Assembly: GCF_019264485.1 (NCBI RefSeq)
Contig: NZ_JAHVAA010000001.1
Location: 1 to 62,401, forward strand
Direction of reading: 5' to 3'
From: Sediminibacterium sp.
GTDB taxonomy: Bacteria; Bacteroidota; Bacteroidia; Chitinophagales; Chitinophagaceae
Length of the DNA stretch: 62,401 nucleotides
How positions within the stretch are numbered: the stretch's first letter is position 1; the number at the start of each line of letters is the position of its first letter. Made by a program: the position numbers and the translations under genes. The notes below the pieces were generated by a model that had not been told where the DNA came from, did no database searches, and was given only the letters and a program-made list of their open reading frames with translations. This document shows, one piece after another, positions 1-7,436 of the stretch.

Positions 1-63
1 TCCAGCCTCTTGTTTCTTTAACGCAGATACTATCTGCTGTTCGGTAAATCTTCCCTTTTTCAT
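1..63 (-). mobile_element. IS3-family transposase OrfA, N-terminal fragment cut by window edge
   Basis: On the minus strand an ATG at 63 opens a frame of 21 codons that runs off the left edge. It starts MKKGRFTEQQIVSALKKQEAG, the characteristic beginning of the helix-turn-helix OrfA of IS3-family elements (RFTExQIVxxLKxxEAG). In these elements OrfA binds the terminal inverted repeats and is joined to the OrfB integrase by programmed frameshifting; only the first turn of that protein is visible here. An inferred outer end of the element may be the sequence TGTAAGCTTCCCC, read on the minus strand at 129-141, but the other end is outside the window so this cannot be confirmed. Confidence 0.82.
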
Positions 64-363
64 GACTATTAAAATTTAAAGTTAACAAACACTTTTGTCG
101 TTAACTCTAATCTTACTGGCCGAACTTAGGGGAAGCTTACACTTACTAATTCATTACTGAAGAATCGAACAATACAATTTAGCATTAACTTTTCTATGTG
201 TAAGAGTTCGCAGCGTTCACAATTAGAGATATTTGTGTGGAACGTTTCAAAAACTAGCCTTTCGGGAAAGAAAAAGAGCCTTTAAACAAATATTTCTAGT
301 AATGTAAAAAAAAATCATAAATTTTGTAATATGTAGATTATCGTTTTGTTGCATCTTTAATTT
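64..363. other. Non-coding gap between IS3 fragment and first gene
   Basis: No open frame of coding character is seen. The gap holds the presumed outer end of the IS3-type element (about 64-141) and, directly beside it, a 47-bp segment (147-193) that recurs downstream of the next gene at 1270-1317. The rest is AT-rich and presumably carries the promoter of the gene at 364; I see no convincing TAnnTTTG box. Confidence 0.5.
147..193 (+). repeat. Direct repeat copy 1, flanking the gene at 364-1104
   Basis: This 47-bp stretch (core TTCATTACTGAAGAATCGAA) is matched at about 41 of 48 aligned positions by 1270-1317 (core TTCATTGCTGAAGAATCGAA), in the same orientation. The two copies bracket one gene and the first abuts the presumed end of an IS3-type element. 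Function unknown; it may be an old duplication or the trace of a mobile segment. Confidence 0.6.
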
Positions 364-1104
364 ATGCCAATAAGAACTAATTCATATTCTCTCTCATTAA
401 AAAAGGGCTGTCAGCAGACATGGTCTGCAATGTCTGATAAGCAGGATGGAAAGTTTTGTATGCAATGTGCAAAGTTAGTCATTGATTTTACGGAGTTGTC
501 AGATCAGGAAATTATTCAATTGCTTTCGCAAAACACAAGAAATGTTTGTGCAAGGGTTACTCCAGAACAGCTTAACCGGGATTTGCGAACCCATACTCCT
601 AAAGCCAAACGGACAAGGTTAGCCATATTTACAGGAATATTTACAATGCTGACAGTCGAAAATGCTAGTGCCGCTTTGCATAAATCATCAGTCAATACAA
701 CGCTTTATCATGTTGAAGAACCGTCTTCAAGGTTGCATGTTAAATCTGATGTAAATGCCGGACCGCCAACCATCGACAGTACGCAAAATATTATTCAGGG
801 TAAAGTAACGGGGGCAAATACTAAACTTCCAATAGCTTATGCAACGGTAATGATTAAAAATACCAATGTAGGTGTACTAACCGATACGATGGGTTTGTTT
901 ACCATTATTGTTCCTGAGAAACTAAAGGCTAAACAAATAGAACTGGTTGTTAGCTCTGTTGGCTATGTTCAGGTAGAAACAAAAATCGATCCAAAACGTA
1001 TGTACGAGAAGGGGGAATTAATATTTCTTCAACCTAATGAAGAACTCCTTGGAGAAGTAATTATTATTCCGAAAAGAAAAAAGTGGTGGCAGTTCTGGAA
1101 GTGA
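364..1104 (+). CDS. Carboxypeptidase-regulatory-like domain protein with N-terminal Cys motif
   Basis: Hypothetical envelope protein of 246 residues. The N-terminal part has the conserved Bacteroidota pattern C16-xxx-W, then FCMQC (32-36) and DFTELSDQEI, which looks like a small cytoplasmic metal-binding module. A hydrophobic stretch at about 86-104 could cross the inner membrane. Residues about 143-215 (IIQGKV, PIAYATVMIKN, TDTMGLFTI, VVSSVGYV) form a CarboxypepD_reg-like beta-sandwich, the fold that also starts many TonB-dependent receptors. The tail is short and basic (KRKKWWQFWK). The family is common in Chitinophagaceae and has no known function; a role in the envelope is inferred from topology only. 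Confidence 0.7.
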   Translation: MPIRTNSYSLSLKKGCQQTWSAMSDKQDGKFCMQCAKLVIDFTELSDQEIIQLLSQNTRNVCARVTPEQLNRDLRTHTPKAKRTRLAIFTGIFTMLTVENASAALHKSSVNTTLYHVEEPSSRLHVKSDVNAGPPTIDSTQNIIQGKVTGANTKLPIAYATVMIKNTNVGVLTDTMGLFTIIVPEKLKAKQIELVVSSVGYVQVETKIDPKRMYEKGELIFLQPNEELLGEVIIIPKRKKWWQFWK

Positions 1105-1269
1105 AATAATGAGCAATAGCTTCCTTCCTTCTCCGTAGGGTGTACCTGTAAAGATTTTTCCTTCTCCGTAGTGTCTTCCATCCAAAAGAAGTTCGGCGCA
1201 TCGTCTCCTGAGGCACGAAGGGACGTTGCGTGTTACACAGCTAGGGTGTACGAATTACTTTGGAGCTAA

Positions 1270-1317
1270 CAAATTCATTGCTGAAGAATCGAATAAATAC
1301 AATTGAGCGATAACTTT
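1270..1317 (+). repeat. Direct repeat copy 2
   Basis: Second copy of the segment at 147-193, in the same orientation. After the shared part the first copy goes on directly with CTATGTGTAAG, whereas this copy carries an inserted hairpin (1312-1345) before a similar TCTGTGTAAG, as if a palindrome had been inserted here. Confidence 0.55.
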
Positions 1318-1345
1318 TGGAAAGTTCCGAAACTTTCCAAAAGTT
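1312..1345. repeat. Perfect 15-bp hairpin, 4-nt loop
   Basis: AACTTTTGGAAAGTT, a CCGA loop, then AACTTTCCAAAAGTT: the arms are exact reverse complements. There is no T-run on either side, so it is not a classical intrinsic terminator for a neighbouring gene, though it could end transcripts or form a cruciform. Confidence 0.75.
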
Positions 1346-1439
1346 TCTTATCTCCGAAGCGTATCTGTGTAAGCCAGGTATAAAAGATTCGACTCCGCTT
1401 CCAGTCATAGCCGTATCATAACCTACCTGGCTTCGGATG

Positions 1440-1516
1440 TTCTTCGGGGTTTCTTCGGGAATCCTTCGGAAACTTCCGAAGCGGTTCCGAAGCCGTTCCG
1501 AAGAAACCCCGAAGAA
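1440..1516. repeat. Long TTCGG/CCGAA palindrome with 19-bp perfect arms
   Basis: The left arm TTCTTCGGGGTTTCTTCGG (1440-1458) and the right arm CCGAAGAAACCCCGAAGAA (1498-1516) are exact reverse complements. The 39-nt interior is itself made of CTTCGGAA and TTCCGAAG words and can fold again. It lies more than 200 bases from the next gene start. Confidence 0.75.
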
Positions 1517-1756
1517 AGGGTGACTAAAACCCCTGAGATTAGCTAAGAAGATTGCAACATTCGCTGGATATCTTGAAATGCTGGGAAATGCGAGAAATAG
1601 CCGCTTATTTCTCATAAGGTATTCATGATCAAAGAGATATTGAGTTGATCTGTTTTTTGTAGGTGGGGGATAGAAAAATGTAGACTTTTCGTTAACCAGT
1701 GTCGAATAGAAAATCTTTATATTGTAATACTGGTCATTCTCTCACTAAAAATAGCG

Positions 1757-2251
1757 ATGGTGAAAACAAGAAACCTGTTTATACTGCTTCTACTTTTATG
1801 TATAGCCTGCCACCATGCATCATCGAATAAGCAAGATGTAATGAGGAAGCATAAATTTAAGCAGATAGATATTAAATTAAACGGACTGGCCAAAAAGCTC
1901 GGTACTACAGTGGCTACATCTGGTGGTGGAGCTTCATTTGATGGAGTAACTGTTCCTGAAGACAAGTTGGAAATGCGAAGAATTGTCTGGATTGATGGTT
2001 CAATCGGGAAAGCCATCATCATTACACAAAACTTTGATAACGGGAATATAGATTCACCCGATTGGGATTTTCAAAATTTCGCCTGGCTCAAAGATGGTTC
2101 GTCATCGGAAAAAGGAAGCCCATTTTGGCAAAAATTCCTTTTAAGAAAAGCGCGGTTTGAAAAAATGGATAGTAGTATTGATCAACTTTTACAACAATCG
2201 CTTGAAAATTTAAACGCTATAAAGAAAACTGATCTTGGTTATGATCATTAA
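1757..2251 (+). CDS. Hypothetical lipoprotein, 164 aa
   Basis: I do not recognise the family. The ATG at 1757 gives a short basic N-terminus and a hydrophobic core LFILLLLLCIAC, with C18 fitting a lipobox, so the product is probably a lipoprotein. The mature part is hydrophilic with a glycine/serine patch (SGGGASFDG) and a predicted helical C-terminus. It stands alone between a repeat-rich gap and a VOC gene transcribed in the same direction; the 90-nt gap downstream contains a half copy of the CTGCG/TCTCTGCGG palindrome family. No catalytic motif is visible. Confidence 0.6.
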   Translation: MVKTRNLFILLLLLCIACHHASSNKQDVMRKHKFKQIDIKLNGLAKKLGTTVATSGGGASFDGVTVPEDKLEMRRIVWIDGSIGKAIIITQNFDNGNIDSPDWDFQNFAWLKDGSSSEKGSPFWQKFLLRKARFEKMDSSIDQLLQQSLENLNAIKKTDLGYDH

Positions 2252-2286
2252 AACCACGTTGCCAAAACCTCACATCTACTAAACGA

Positions 2287-2322
2287 CTCTGCGCAACCTC
2301 CTTTTCTCCCGTTCTCTGCGGT
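2287..2322 (+). repeat. Half copy of the CTCTGCG...TCTCTGCGG intergenic repeat
   Basis: CTCTGCGCAACCTCC followed by GTTCTCTGCGGT resembles the left arm of the palindromes at 5926-6013, 7344-7435 and 15535-15625, but no inverted right arm follows. The 15 bases before it (ATCTACTAAACGACT) also occur in front of the half copy at 2736-2773. Confidence 0.6.
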
Positions 2323-2341
2323 AAAAAAAATAAATAAAAAT

Positions 2342-2716
2342 ATGCACCCAAAATTTGAAGCAGGCATCAATATCGCCATTAAAATTCCTAAAGCTAAATA
2401 TGAAAAAACAGTGGCTTTTTACAGGGATATTTTAAAGCTGGAAGTGGAAGAAAAGCCCATCGATAATCCAACTGTATCGAGAACATGCGAAGTGAAATTT
2501 GGAAACAATATCATCTGGCTTGACTGTGTAGATAACTATACGCATTCAGAAACCTGGTTGCAACTAACAGTTCCCAATATAGAAGAAGCAACAAGCTATT
2601 TGCAAACCAATGGAGTAGAAACCTGCGATGAGCTGGAAGAACTCCCCCCAAATATGCATTGGATTCAGGACCCTGCAGGAACTGTATTTAATGTGCAGGA
2701 AAGGAGAACTAAGTAA
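2342..2716 (+). CDS. VOC (glyoxalase/bleomycin resistance) superfamily protein
   Basis: A 124-residue single-domain protein of the vicinal oxygen chelate fold. The order fits the family: an N-terminal strand with GINIAIKIP, the KYEKTVAFYRDILKLEV helix-strand typical of these proteins, and the C-terminal strand pair ending WIQDPAGTVFNVQE, where the final Glu is the usual metal ligand position. Such proteins are metal-dependent enzymes or small-molecule binders; the substrate cannot be read from sequence. It is flanked on both sides by half copies of an intergenic repeat and is probably transcribed alone. Confidence 0.8.
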   Translation: MHPKFEAGINIAIKIPKAKYEKTVAFYRDILKLEVEEKPIDNPTVSRTCEVKFGNNIIWLDCVDNYTHSETWLQLTVPNIEEATSYLQTNGVETCDELEELPPNMHWIQDPAGTVFNVQERRTK

Positions 2717-2735
2717 ACCTAAATCTACTAAACGA

Positions 2736-2773
2736 CTCCGCGCAACCTCCCTTTCTCCTTTCTCTGCGGTGAA
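2736..2773 (+). repeat. Second half copy of the CTCTGCG...TCTCTGCGG repeat
   Basis: CTCCGCGCAACCTCC and TCTCTGCGGTGAA, again preceded by ATCTACTAAACGACT as at 2271-2285. The two half copies flank the VOC gene as direct repeats. Confidence 0.6.
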
Positions 2774-2874
2774 AAAAATCCTCGCATAACACCAGCCCAC
2801 CATCTAAAATAAAAAACCCGAAAACACAATTTTGCCTGTATTTTGCCCACGCAAATAACAGGACTAAAACAATC

Positions 2875-3441
2875 ATGCAGCCCGGAAAGAAAATAGCCGC
2901 CGCCAGAAAATTAAAAGGACTTACCCAGGAAGAGCTGGCCGATCTTTCGCAAATAACAGTGCGTACCATTCAACGCATAGAAGCCGGTGCCAATACCCCC
3001 CAAAGTTTTACCCTGAAAGCCATTGCCAAAGCACTGGATATTGAATATGAAAGCCTGATTAATCCCGAACCCGAAGCCAGTGCCGTTACACCTGCAACGG
3101 ATGATCTTCGCCATTTCATGATTCTGTTTAATTTTTCCTGTTTTACCTATATCATTATTCCATGGTTGCATAGCCTGGTGCCAATGTGTATCCTGAAAAA
3201 GAGAATGAATATTCCCGCTCATGCCATTCAGTATGGCAGAACAATTATCAGGCGACAGGTGTACTGGGTAATTACCCTGCATCTGGCGCTGCTGGCAGTG
3301 TTTGGTTATAATTATGCAATCGTCAGGTTAACGGGTAATAAAGAGGGATTTGTTGCTTATATCTGGCCCTTCCTGTTGCTCTATTTTGCGAATGCTGTAA
3401 TCATTCTGTACCAGCACCGGCAGATCCGGAAATTATTCTAA
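2875..3441 (+). CDS. XRE-family regulator with C-terminal membrane domain
   Basis: A 188-residue protein. Residues about 4-60 are a Cro/CI helix-turn-helix (KIAAARKLKGLTQEELAD, TVRTIQRIEAG, LKAIAKALDIE). A short linker rich in Glu, Pro and Ala follows, then three hydrophobic segments at about 85-105, 128-150 and 160-180, resembling DUF4870-like membrane domains. Such fusions tether a DNA-binding domain to the inner membrane; the signal is unknown. It is not clearly in an operon, since the next gene likely starts 100 nt downstream behind its own promoter box. Autoregulation is possible but no operator was identified. Confidence 0.75.
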   Translation: MQPGKKIAAARKLKGLTQEELADLSQITVRTIQRIEAGANTPQSFTLKAIAKALDIEYESLINPEPEASAVTPATDDLRHFMILFNFSCFTYIIIPWLHSLVPMCILKKRMNIPAHAIQYGRTIIRRQVYWVITLHLALLAVFGYNYAIVRLTGNKEGFVAYIWPFLLLYFANAVIILYQHRQIRKLF

Positions 3442-3522
3442 CAGTTTGATTGTTAACAGATGTCGTGCAGTTGTCGTGTGCTTGTCGGGTATTTGTGGTA
3501 GGGCTTACCCCGGTTACACCAT

Positions 3523-3530
3523 TAGTTTTG
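3523..3530 (+). promoter_or_regulatory. Candidate Bacteroidota -7 promoter box
   Basis: TAGTTTTG fits the TAnnTTTG consensus. It lies 12 nt before the ATG at 3543, implying a very short leader. This supports 3543 rather than an upstream start at 3450. Confidence 0.5.
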
Positions 3531-3542
3531 CTGAAAAAATAT

Positions 3543-4502
3543 ATGCGTCTGTTTCTTCGTAAAAAATGCTGTTTGATTCTCCTTGTAAAGTTGGTTTTCA
3601 TTGCTCAATCGGTTGCACAAAAACCGGTAACAACAATTGCACTCTCTCCTTCAAAAAAGTACAGTATTCCATTCACCTGGTTAGCAGATAGTGTAAATGG
3701 TTCTATTGAACCCCATGCCGCCATGCTCATACCTGTAAAGCTGCCCCATTGTTCGCAACAGTTTTATATGCAGTTCGATATGGGTGCACCCAATACCGTA
3801 TTCTATAAAAATAAACTCAGGGCCATCAGTGAAAAATATCCATCCTTCGATCCACTACCTGATACTGCCGGCAGTTTACAGCAGATGGCAATAACAGTTG
3901 GAAAAAACAAGATCAGCATCACCCAGGCATATCTGCTTGACTTTGGAGAAAAAACGATTGACTGGTTTGCCGGGAAAAAGGAAATAATCGGCACCATCGG
4001 TAGTGACTGGTTAGAGAACAGAACTGTTTTAATCAACTACCCAAAACAGGAAATTATATTGAACTATACGGTTCCGGAGAAACTGCAAAGCAGGTTAACC
4101 GATTTTAGTTATGTTCAGCGTAATATTCTGATTCCGGTAATGATAAAGGGGAAGAAAACGATCTTGTATTTCGATTCAGGTTCCAGTGCATTTGCATTAC
4201 TAACTTCCAAAGAAACAGCCCTGTCGATGGCCGTAGCCGATGCTGTTGCCAGCAGATACCCGGTTAAGTCGTGGGGTCGAACACTGTATGCCAATAGTTT
4301 GGTTACGGCTGATAGTGTAGAAATGAGCCAGCTTAAAATTCCCCTTCATACAGTAACGTATATGGAAGGAGCCAGCGAAGAACAGGTGAACCGCATGCTG
4401 AAATTAGGAATAGGAGGGATGACGGGTAATAAACTCTTTTTACATTCCGGTCTGGTGCTCGACACCAAAAACAAAAAATTTCTCTTGATCCCATCGAAAT
4501 AA
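3543..4502 (+). CDS. Secreted retropepsin-like aspartyl protease homologue
   Basis: A 319-residue product from the ATG at 3543, which gives a clean signal peptide (MRLFLRKKCC, LILLVKLVFIAQ, cleavage after SVAQ); the frame is open further upstream but a promoter box at 3523 argues against a longer form. Two lobes each carry an aspartyl-protease-type turn: FDMGAPNTVF in the first and YFDSGSSAFALL in the second. The first lacks the usual Ser/Thr after Asp (DMG), so activity is uncertain. Such proteins occur widely in Bacteroidota as periplasmic proteins of unknown role. Confidence 0.6.
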   Translation: MRLFLRKKCCLILLVKLVFIAQSVAQKPVTTIALSPSKKYSIPFTWLADSVNGSIEPHAAMLIPVKLPHCSQQFYMQFDMGAPNTVFYKNKLRAISEKYPSFDPLPDTAGSLQQMAITVGKNKISITQAYLLDFGEKTIDWFAGKKEIIGTIGSDWLENRTVLINYPKQEIILNYTVPEKLQSRLTDFSYVQRNILIPVMIKGKKTILYFDSGSSAFALLTSKETALSMAVADAVASRYPVKSWGRTLYANSLVTADSVEMSQLKIPLHTVTYMEGASEEQVNRMLKLGIGGMTGNKLFLHSGLVLDTKNKKFLLIPSK

Positions 4503-4557
4503 TTTTAGCGTGTATTATTTGTTCGTGGGATTCGAATTTTGAAACAATTCGACTTAA

Positions 4558-4636
4558 GCTCCCTTCTCTCTGTAAAATGGCTTTACGTTTTCTAAACTGA
4601 GCCATACATGACTTCTATTAACAGGGAGAAGGGAGC
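4558..4636. terminator. Inverted repeat between the protease homologue and the AlkD gene
   Basis: GCTCCCTTCTCTCTGT (4558-4573) pairs with ACAGGGAGAAGGGAGC (4621-4636) with a single mismatch around a 47-nt loop. It lies shortly after the stop codon at 4502 and may end that transcript. There is no U-tract. Confidence 0.45.
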
Positions 4637-4678
4637 CTTAAAATTCCTACCTTAGATTTCTTCAAAATACACCCTACA

Positions 4679-5347
4679 ATGACCGCCAAAGAAGCACTCG
4701 CCGAACTTAAAATATTAGGCAATGAAAAAACTTATGCAGTAAACACCAAAGCAGGTGCCGGTAAAAACCAGTTTGGTGTGAAGACGGGCGATATCAGGAA
4801 CCTGGCCAAGAAAATTAAAACCAATCACGCACTCGGACAGGAACTCTGGAAAACAGGTAATGCAGATGCACAGTTTCTGGCATTACTCATTATAAAACCC
4901 AAAGACCTTTCTCTAAAAGAACTGGATGATATGGTGGAAACCATCAGCTTTTCGCATGTGGCCGATTGGTTCAATTCCTATATTGTAAAAGAACATGCGG
5001 AGAAAGAAAACTTGCGTGTTAAATGGCTCAGGTCTAAAAACAAATGGGCGCTTCGTTCGGGCTGGAGTTTAATGGCCGGTAAAATTGCACGCGACGCTGA
5101 TGGACTTGATTTAGAAGCATTACTCAAACAGTTGCAAAAAGAAATGCCCAAAGCTGTTCCGGAAGTTCAATGGACAATGAATTTTGCACTGGCTTATATT
5201 GGTATTCATCATCCATCTTTCCGTAAACAGGCTTTAGCTTTAGGTGAGGCCATGGGTATTTACCGCGACTACCCGGTTTCGAAAGGCTGTACCTCACCCT
5301 TTGCACCTATCTGGATTAATGAAATGGTTCGGAGGCAGGGGAAATGA
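4679..5347 (+). CDS. DNA alkylation repair protein, AlkD/AlkC-like HEAT repeats
   Basis: A 222-residue all-helical protein of the PF08713 DNA alkylation repair family, which in its characterised members removes bulky or cationic alkylated bases by a HEAT-like repeat glycosylase. Visible family features are GVKTGDIRNLAKKI near residue 35, the repeat beginning WKTGNADAQFLALL, and the SFSHVADWFNSYIV and WALRSGWSLMA segments. The C-terminus has IGIHHPSFRKQALALGEAMG and a conserved CTSPFAPIWI. It is probably monocistronic: an inverted repeat precedes it and a 19-bp palindrome follows. The exact lesion repaired is not deducible. Confidence 0.8.
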   Translation: MTAKEALAELKILGNEKTYAVNTKAGAGKNQFGVKTGDIRNLAKKIKTNHALGQELWKTGNADAQFLALLIIKPKDLSLKELDDMVETISFSHVADWFNSYIVKEHAEKENLRVKWLRSKNKWALRSGWSLMAGKIARDADGLDLEALLKQLQKEMPKAVPEVQWTMNFALAYIGIHHPSFRKQALALGEAMGIYRDYPVSKGCTSPFAPIWINEMVRRQGK

Positions 5348-5410
5348 GTTTGAAAGTCGGGCGTCCGAAAGAATGATCATTTATTTTGTTGCGCTAATTT
5401 TTCAGTGATC

Positions 5411-5456
5411 TTCTGTGCCTTCAGTGGCATTAATAATTGCCACTGAAGGCACAGAA
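5411..5456. repeat. 19-bp perfect palindrome, CTTCAGTGGCA family
   Basis: TTCTGTGCCTTCAGTGGCA and TGCCACTGAAGGCACAGAA are exact reverse complements around an 8-nt AT loop. A related palindrome lies at 35927-36002. It sits 60 nt after the AlkD stop codon and could form a transcript end. Confidence 0.8.
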
Positions 5457-5574
5457 AAACACAGAAATGAGGAAAAGATTTTGATGCGTTGAAAAAATGG
5501 GATGTACTATTGATTTTTCTATTACAGAGGATTATAAAACCAGATATTGCAGTGCTTATCTAAAATGATTGATT

Positions 5575-5922
5575 ATGCTTCAACAGATTCATCCCAAATT
5601 ACCCATGCGGGATAAGGACATTACCAAAATATATTATCAGCAACTCGGTTTTACCATCAGTGCCGATTATGGCGATTACCTCATCATTCAAAAAGAAGCC
5701 ATTGAAATACACTTTTTTGCTTTTCCTGAATTGGACCCACTTAGCAATTACGGGCAAGTGTATATTAGAACCAATGCCATAGATGAGTTATACCAGTTAT
5801 TACAGGATAAAGCTGTAGCCATTCACCCAAATGGAGCACTGGCAGTCAAGCCCTGGGGACAAAAAGAATTTTCTTTACTAGACCCCGATCATAACCTCCT
5901 CACATTCAGCCAGGCCATATAA
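5575..5922 (+). CDS. VOC family protein, bleomycin-resistance type
   Basis: A 115-residue product when started at the ATG at 5575; an in-frame TTG at 5569 adds only two residues. The pattern is the bleomycin-resistance branch of the VOC fold: IHPKLPMRDKDITKIYYQQLGF at the start (shown here as the family hallmark of two helices and a strand), EIHFFAFPELDP in the middle, and KEFSLLDPDHNLLTFSQ at the end. Members bind antibiotics or act as small metalloenzymes; resistance has not been shown for this one. It converges with the DUF418 gene, and the stop codon is separated from it only by a long palindrome. Confidence 0.75.
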   Translation: MLQQIHPKLPMRDKDITKIYYQQLGFTISADYGDYLIIQKEAIEIHFFAFPELDPLSNYGQVYIRTNAIDELYQLLQDKAVAIHPNGALAVKPWGQKEFSLLDPDHNLLTFSQAI

Positions 5923-5925
5923 CTC

Positions 5926-6013
5926 CTGCGTAAACTCCCCGTTCTCTCGTTCTCTGCGGTGAATTTATGCGAATGTTCACCGCAGAGAACATGAGTTAAT
6001 GGAGTTTACGCAG
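5926..6013. repeat. TCTCTGCGG palindrome (family A), copy 1
   Basis: The outer arms CTGCGTAAACTCC (5926-5938) and GGAGTTTACGCAG (6001-6013), and the inner arms GTTCTCTGCGGTGAA (5949-5963) and TTCACCGCAGAGAAC (5976-5990), are each perfectly complementary; the stretch between them does not pair. It lies between convergent genes and overlaps the last codons of the DUF418 gene. Related full copies are at 7344-7435 and 15535-15625. Confidence 0.85.
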
Positions 6014-7253
6014 AGAGGTGATTTTTTCGGAAAGGTTGTATTTTGAAATAGGTAACTGTTCTCCATAACCATTCTACCGGTCCGAAATAGAAATACCTGA
6101 ACCACCATTTACACAGCCTAGCCTGTATTACAAAGAATGTAATAGCAATGATCCAGTTGAGCCATGGTGGGGTTTCGCCTACCAATCCGAAGCCAAAACC
6201 AAAGAAAAGAATGAGTCCGAGTGCCGTTTGTAACAGGTAACTGGTGAGTGCCATCTTACCCACGGGTGCCAACGGGTATAAAAGGTTTTGCCAGAATTTT
6301 CTGTTCATCAGTAATGTGATGCCGGTTACATAAAACACCACCAATGCTGCGTTATTGATATTATAGAATATGCTGAAAATAAAGCCAGGCACCGGGCTTC
6401 TTTCCCAACCCAGTTTAAAAGCTTCATTCAAACCAAACATACCCAGTGCACAAATAAGTGTGATCAGCACCAGCCAACCTGATTTGTTTTTTATTTTTCT
6501 GAAAATGGGTCTTAGTTCTTCTGTATTCATGGCAAACCAACCTTTTCTACCGCTGTACATACCCAGCAGAAAAAATCCGAGTGTTACATAGATGCGTCCA
6601 CTGCCAAACTGAAAACCGAATTTCTCACCAATGCTGAGGATATTATTTTTCATCATGCTCCAGATATCACTTTTGTAAACAGCATTAAAAAATACTTGCG
6701 ATGGGTCAGTCCCGGCAGGAGGAGCAGAGGGTGGAGGAGGTGGTGGTGTACTTGCACCCAACTGTTCTATTAATCCGGGTAACTGTATGAGCAAACCGGG
6801 CAGGTTAATGGCCAGTAATATGCCGGTGATCAATACAGCCTTATTACTCAGCTTGCGCATGGGCAACAGAATAAAACCTAAAGGAGCATAGATAGACAGG
6901 ATATCGCCTCTCCAAAAAGCATGGTGTATCAGGCCAATAATACCCATGATGGTAATGCGCCAGGCATAACGCCATACAAAGGGGCGGTCAGTGTCTTCCA
7001 TGCTTTTCATCTGCAGGAAAAAACTTAGTCCAAAGAGGAAAGAGAAGAAGGCGAAGAATTTTCCGGAGATCAGTATTTCATTGATGGTGCCGATAATACC
7101 GGAACTGATAGTATTGTGTTTTTCAAAAATTTCACCCGGTAAAGGACCGGCATTGTACCAGTAAATCATATGTGCGAGTAAAATGCCCAGCAGGGCAAAT
7201 CCACGCAGTGCATCAACGGTTATGATTCGTTGTTTCAGGGTTTCGGCTTGCAT
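6006..7253 (-). CDS. DUF418/YeiB-like multipass membrane protein
   Basis: A 415-residue inner-membrane protein. The start at 7253 (MQAETLKQRIITVDALRGFA) is chosen because the family begins with the RxxxxDxLRGFALLGILxxH motif; upstream codons overlap repeat DNA. About ten hydrophobic segments follow, interrupted by a proline-rich loop (PPPPPPSAPP) near residue 175 that is unusual. The C-terminal DUF418 domain carries GKMALTSYLLQT and the WFRYFYFGPVEWLWR end typical of the family. These proteins are related to acyltransferase-like membrane enzymes but have no established reaction. It lies downstream of dnaE on the same strand, separated by a palindrome. Confidence 0.8.
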   Translation of the reverse strand: MQAETLKQRIITVDALRGFALLGILLAHMIYWYNAGPLPGEIFEKHNTISSGIIGTINEILISGKFFAFFSFLFGLSFFLQMKSMEDTDRPFVWRYAWRITIMGIIGLIHHAFWRGDILSIYAPLGFILLPMRKLSNKAVLITGILLAINLPGLLIQLPGLIEQLGASTPPPPPPSAPPAGTDPSQVFFNAVYKSDIWSMMKNNILSIGEKFGFQFGSGRIYVTLGFFLLGMYSGRKGWFAMNTEELRPIFRKIKNKSGWLVLITLICALGMFGLNEAFKLGWERSPVPGFIFSIFYNINNAALVVFYVTGITLLMNRKFWQNLLYPLAPVGKMALTSYLLQTALGLILFFGFGFGLVGETPPWLNWIIAITFFVIQARLCKWWFRYFYFGPVEWLWRTVTYFKIQPFRKNHLSA

Positions 7254-7343
7254 TCGTCGTTTATTTGAATGCAAGAAGGTATGATTTTTTGAGATTTGTA
7301 AACGGAAAATGGATGGGCGGCGGTAAGGATGAATAGCGGGTTT

Positions 7344-7435
7344 CTCTGCGTAAACTCCCCGTTCTCTCGTTCTCTGCGGTGAACATTCGAGTAAATTCAC
7401 CGCAGAGAACGAGAGGGCTCAGAGTTTACGCAGAG
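7344..7435. repeat. TCTCTGCGG palindrome (family A), copy 2
   Basis: Outer arms CTCTGCGTAAACTC (7344-7357) and GAGTTTACGCAGAG (7422-7435); inner arms of 18 bp at 7366-7383 and 7396-7413; loop CATTCGAGTAAA. The 45 bases from TCTCTGCGG to GAACGAGAG are identical to the copy at 15535-15625. It abuts the dnaE stop codon (7437-7439). Confidence 0.85.
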
Positions 7436-7436
7436 G

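Larger units (their letters stand above)
1105..1756. other. Repeat-rich gap of 650 bases without a convincing gene
   Basis: The gap contains two copies of TTCCTTCTCCGTAG (about 1123 and 1160), the second copy of the 47-bp direct repeat (1270-1317), a perfect 15-bp hairpin (1312-1345) and a dense run of TTCGG/CCGAA words that forms a long hairpin (1440-1516). A minus-strand open frame of 124 codons crosses this region, but its sequence is produced by the palindromes and looks non-coding. Confidence 0.6.

Noticed and set aside
1241..1615. Minus-strand open frame of 124 codons
   Set aside because: It is made of the TTCGG/CCGAA palindromes; the translation is low in coding character, with repeated FRRIPEE-like stretches, and nothing resembles a known protein.
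3450..3542. N-terminal extension of the aspartyl-protease-like gene
   Set aside because: The extension would put 31 residues before a clean signal peptide, and a TAnnTTTG box lies at 3523 within it.
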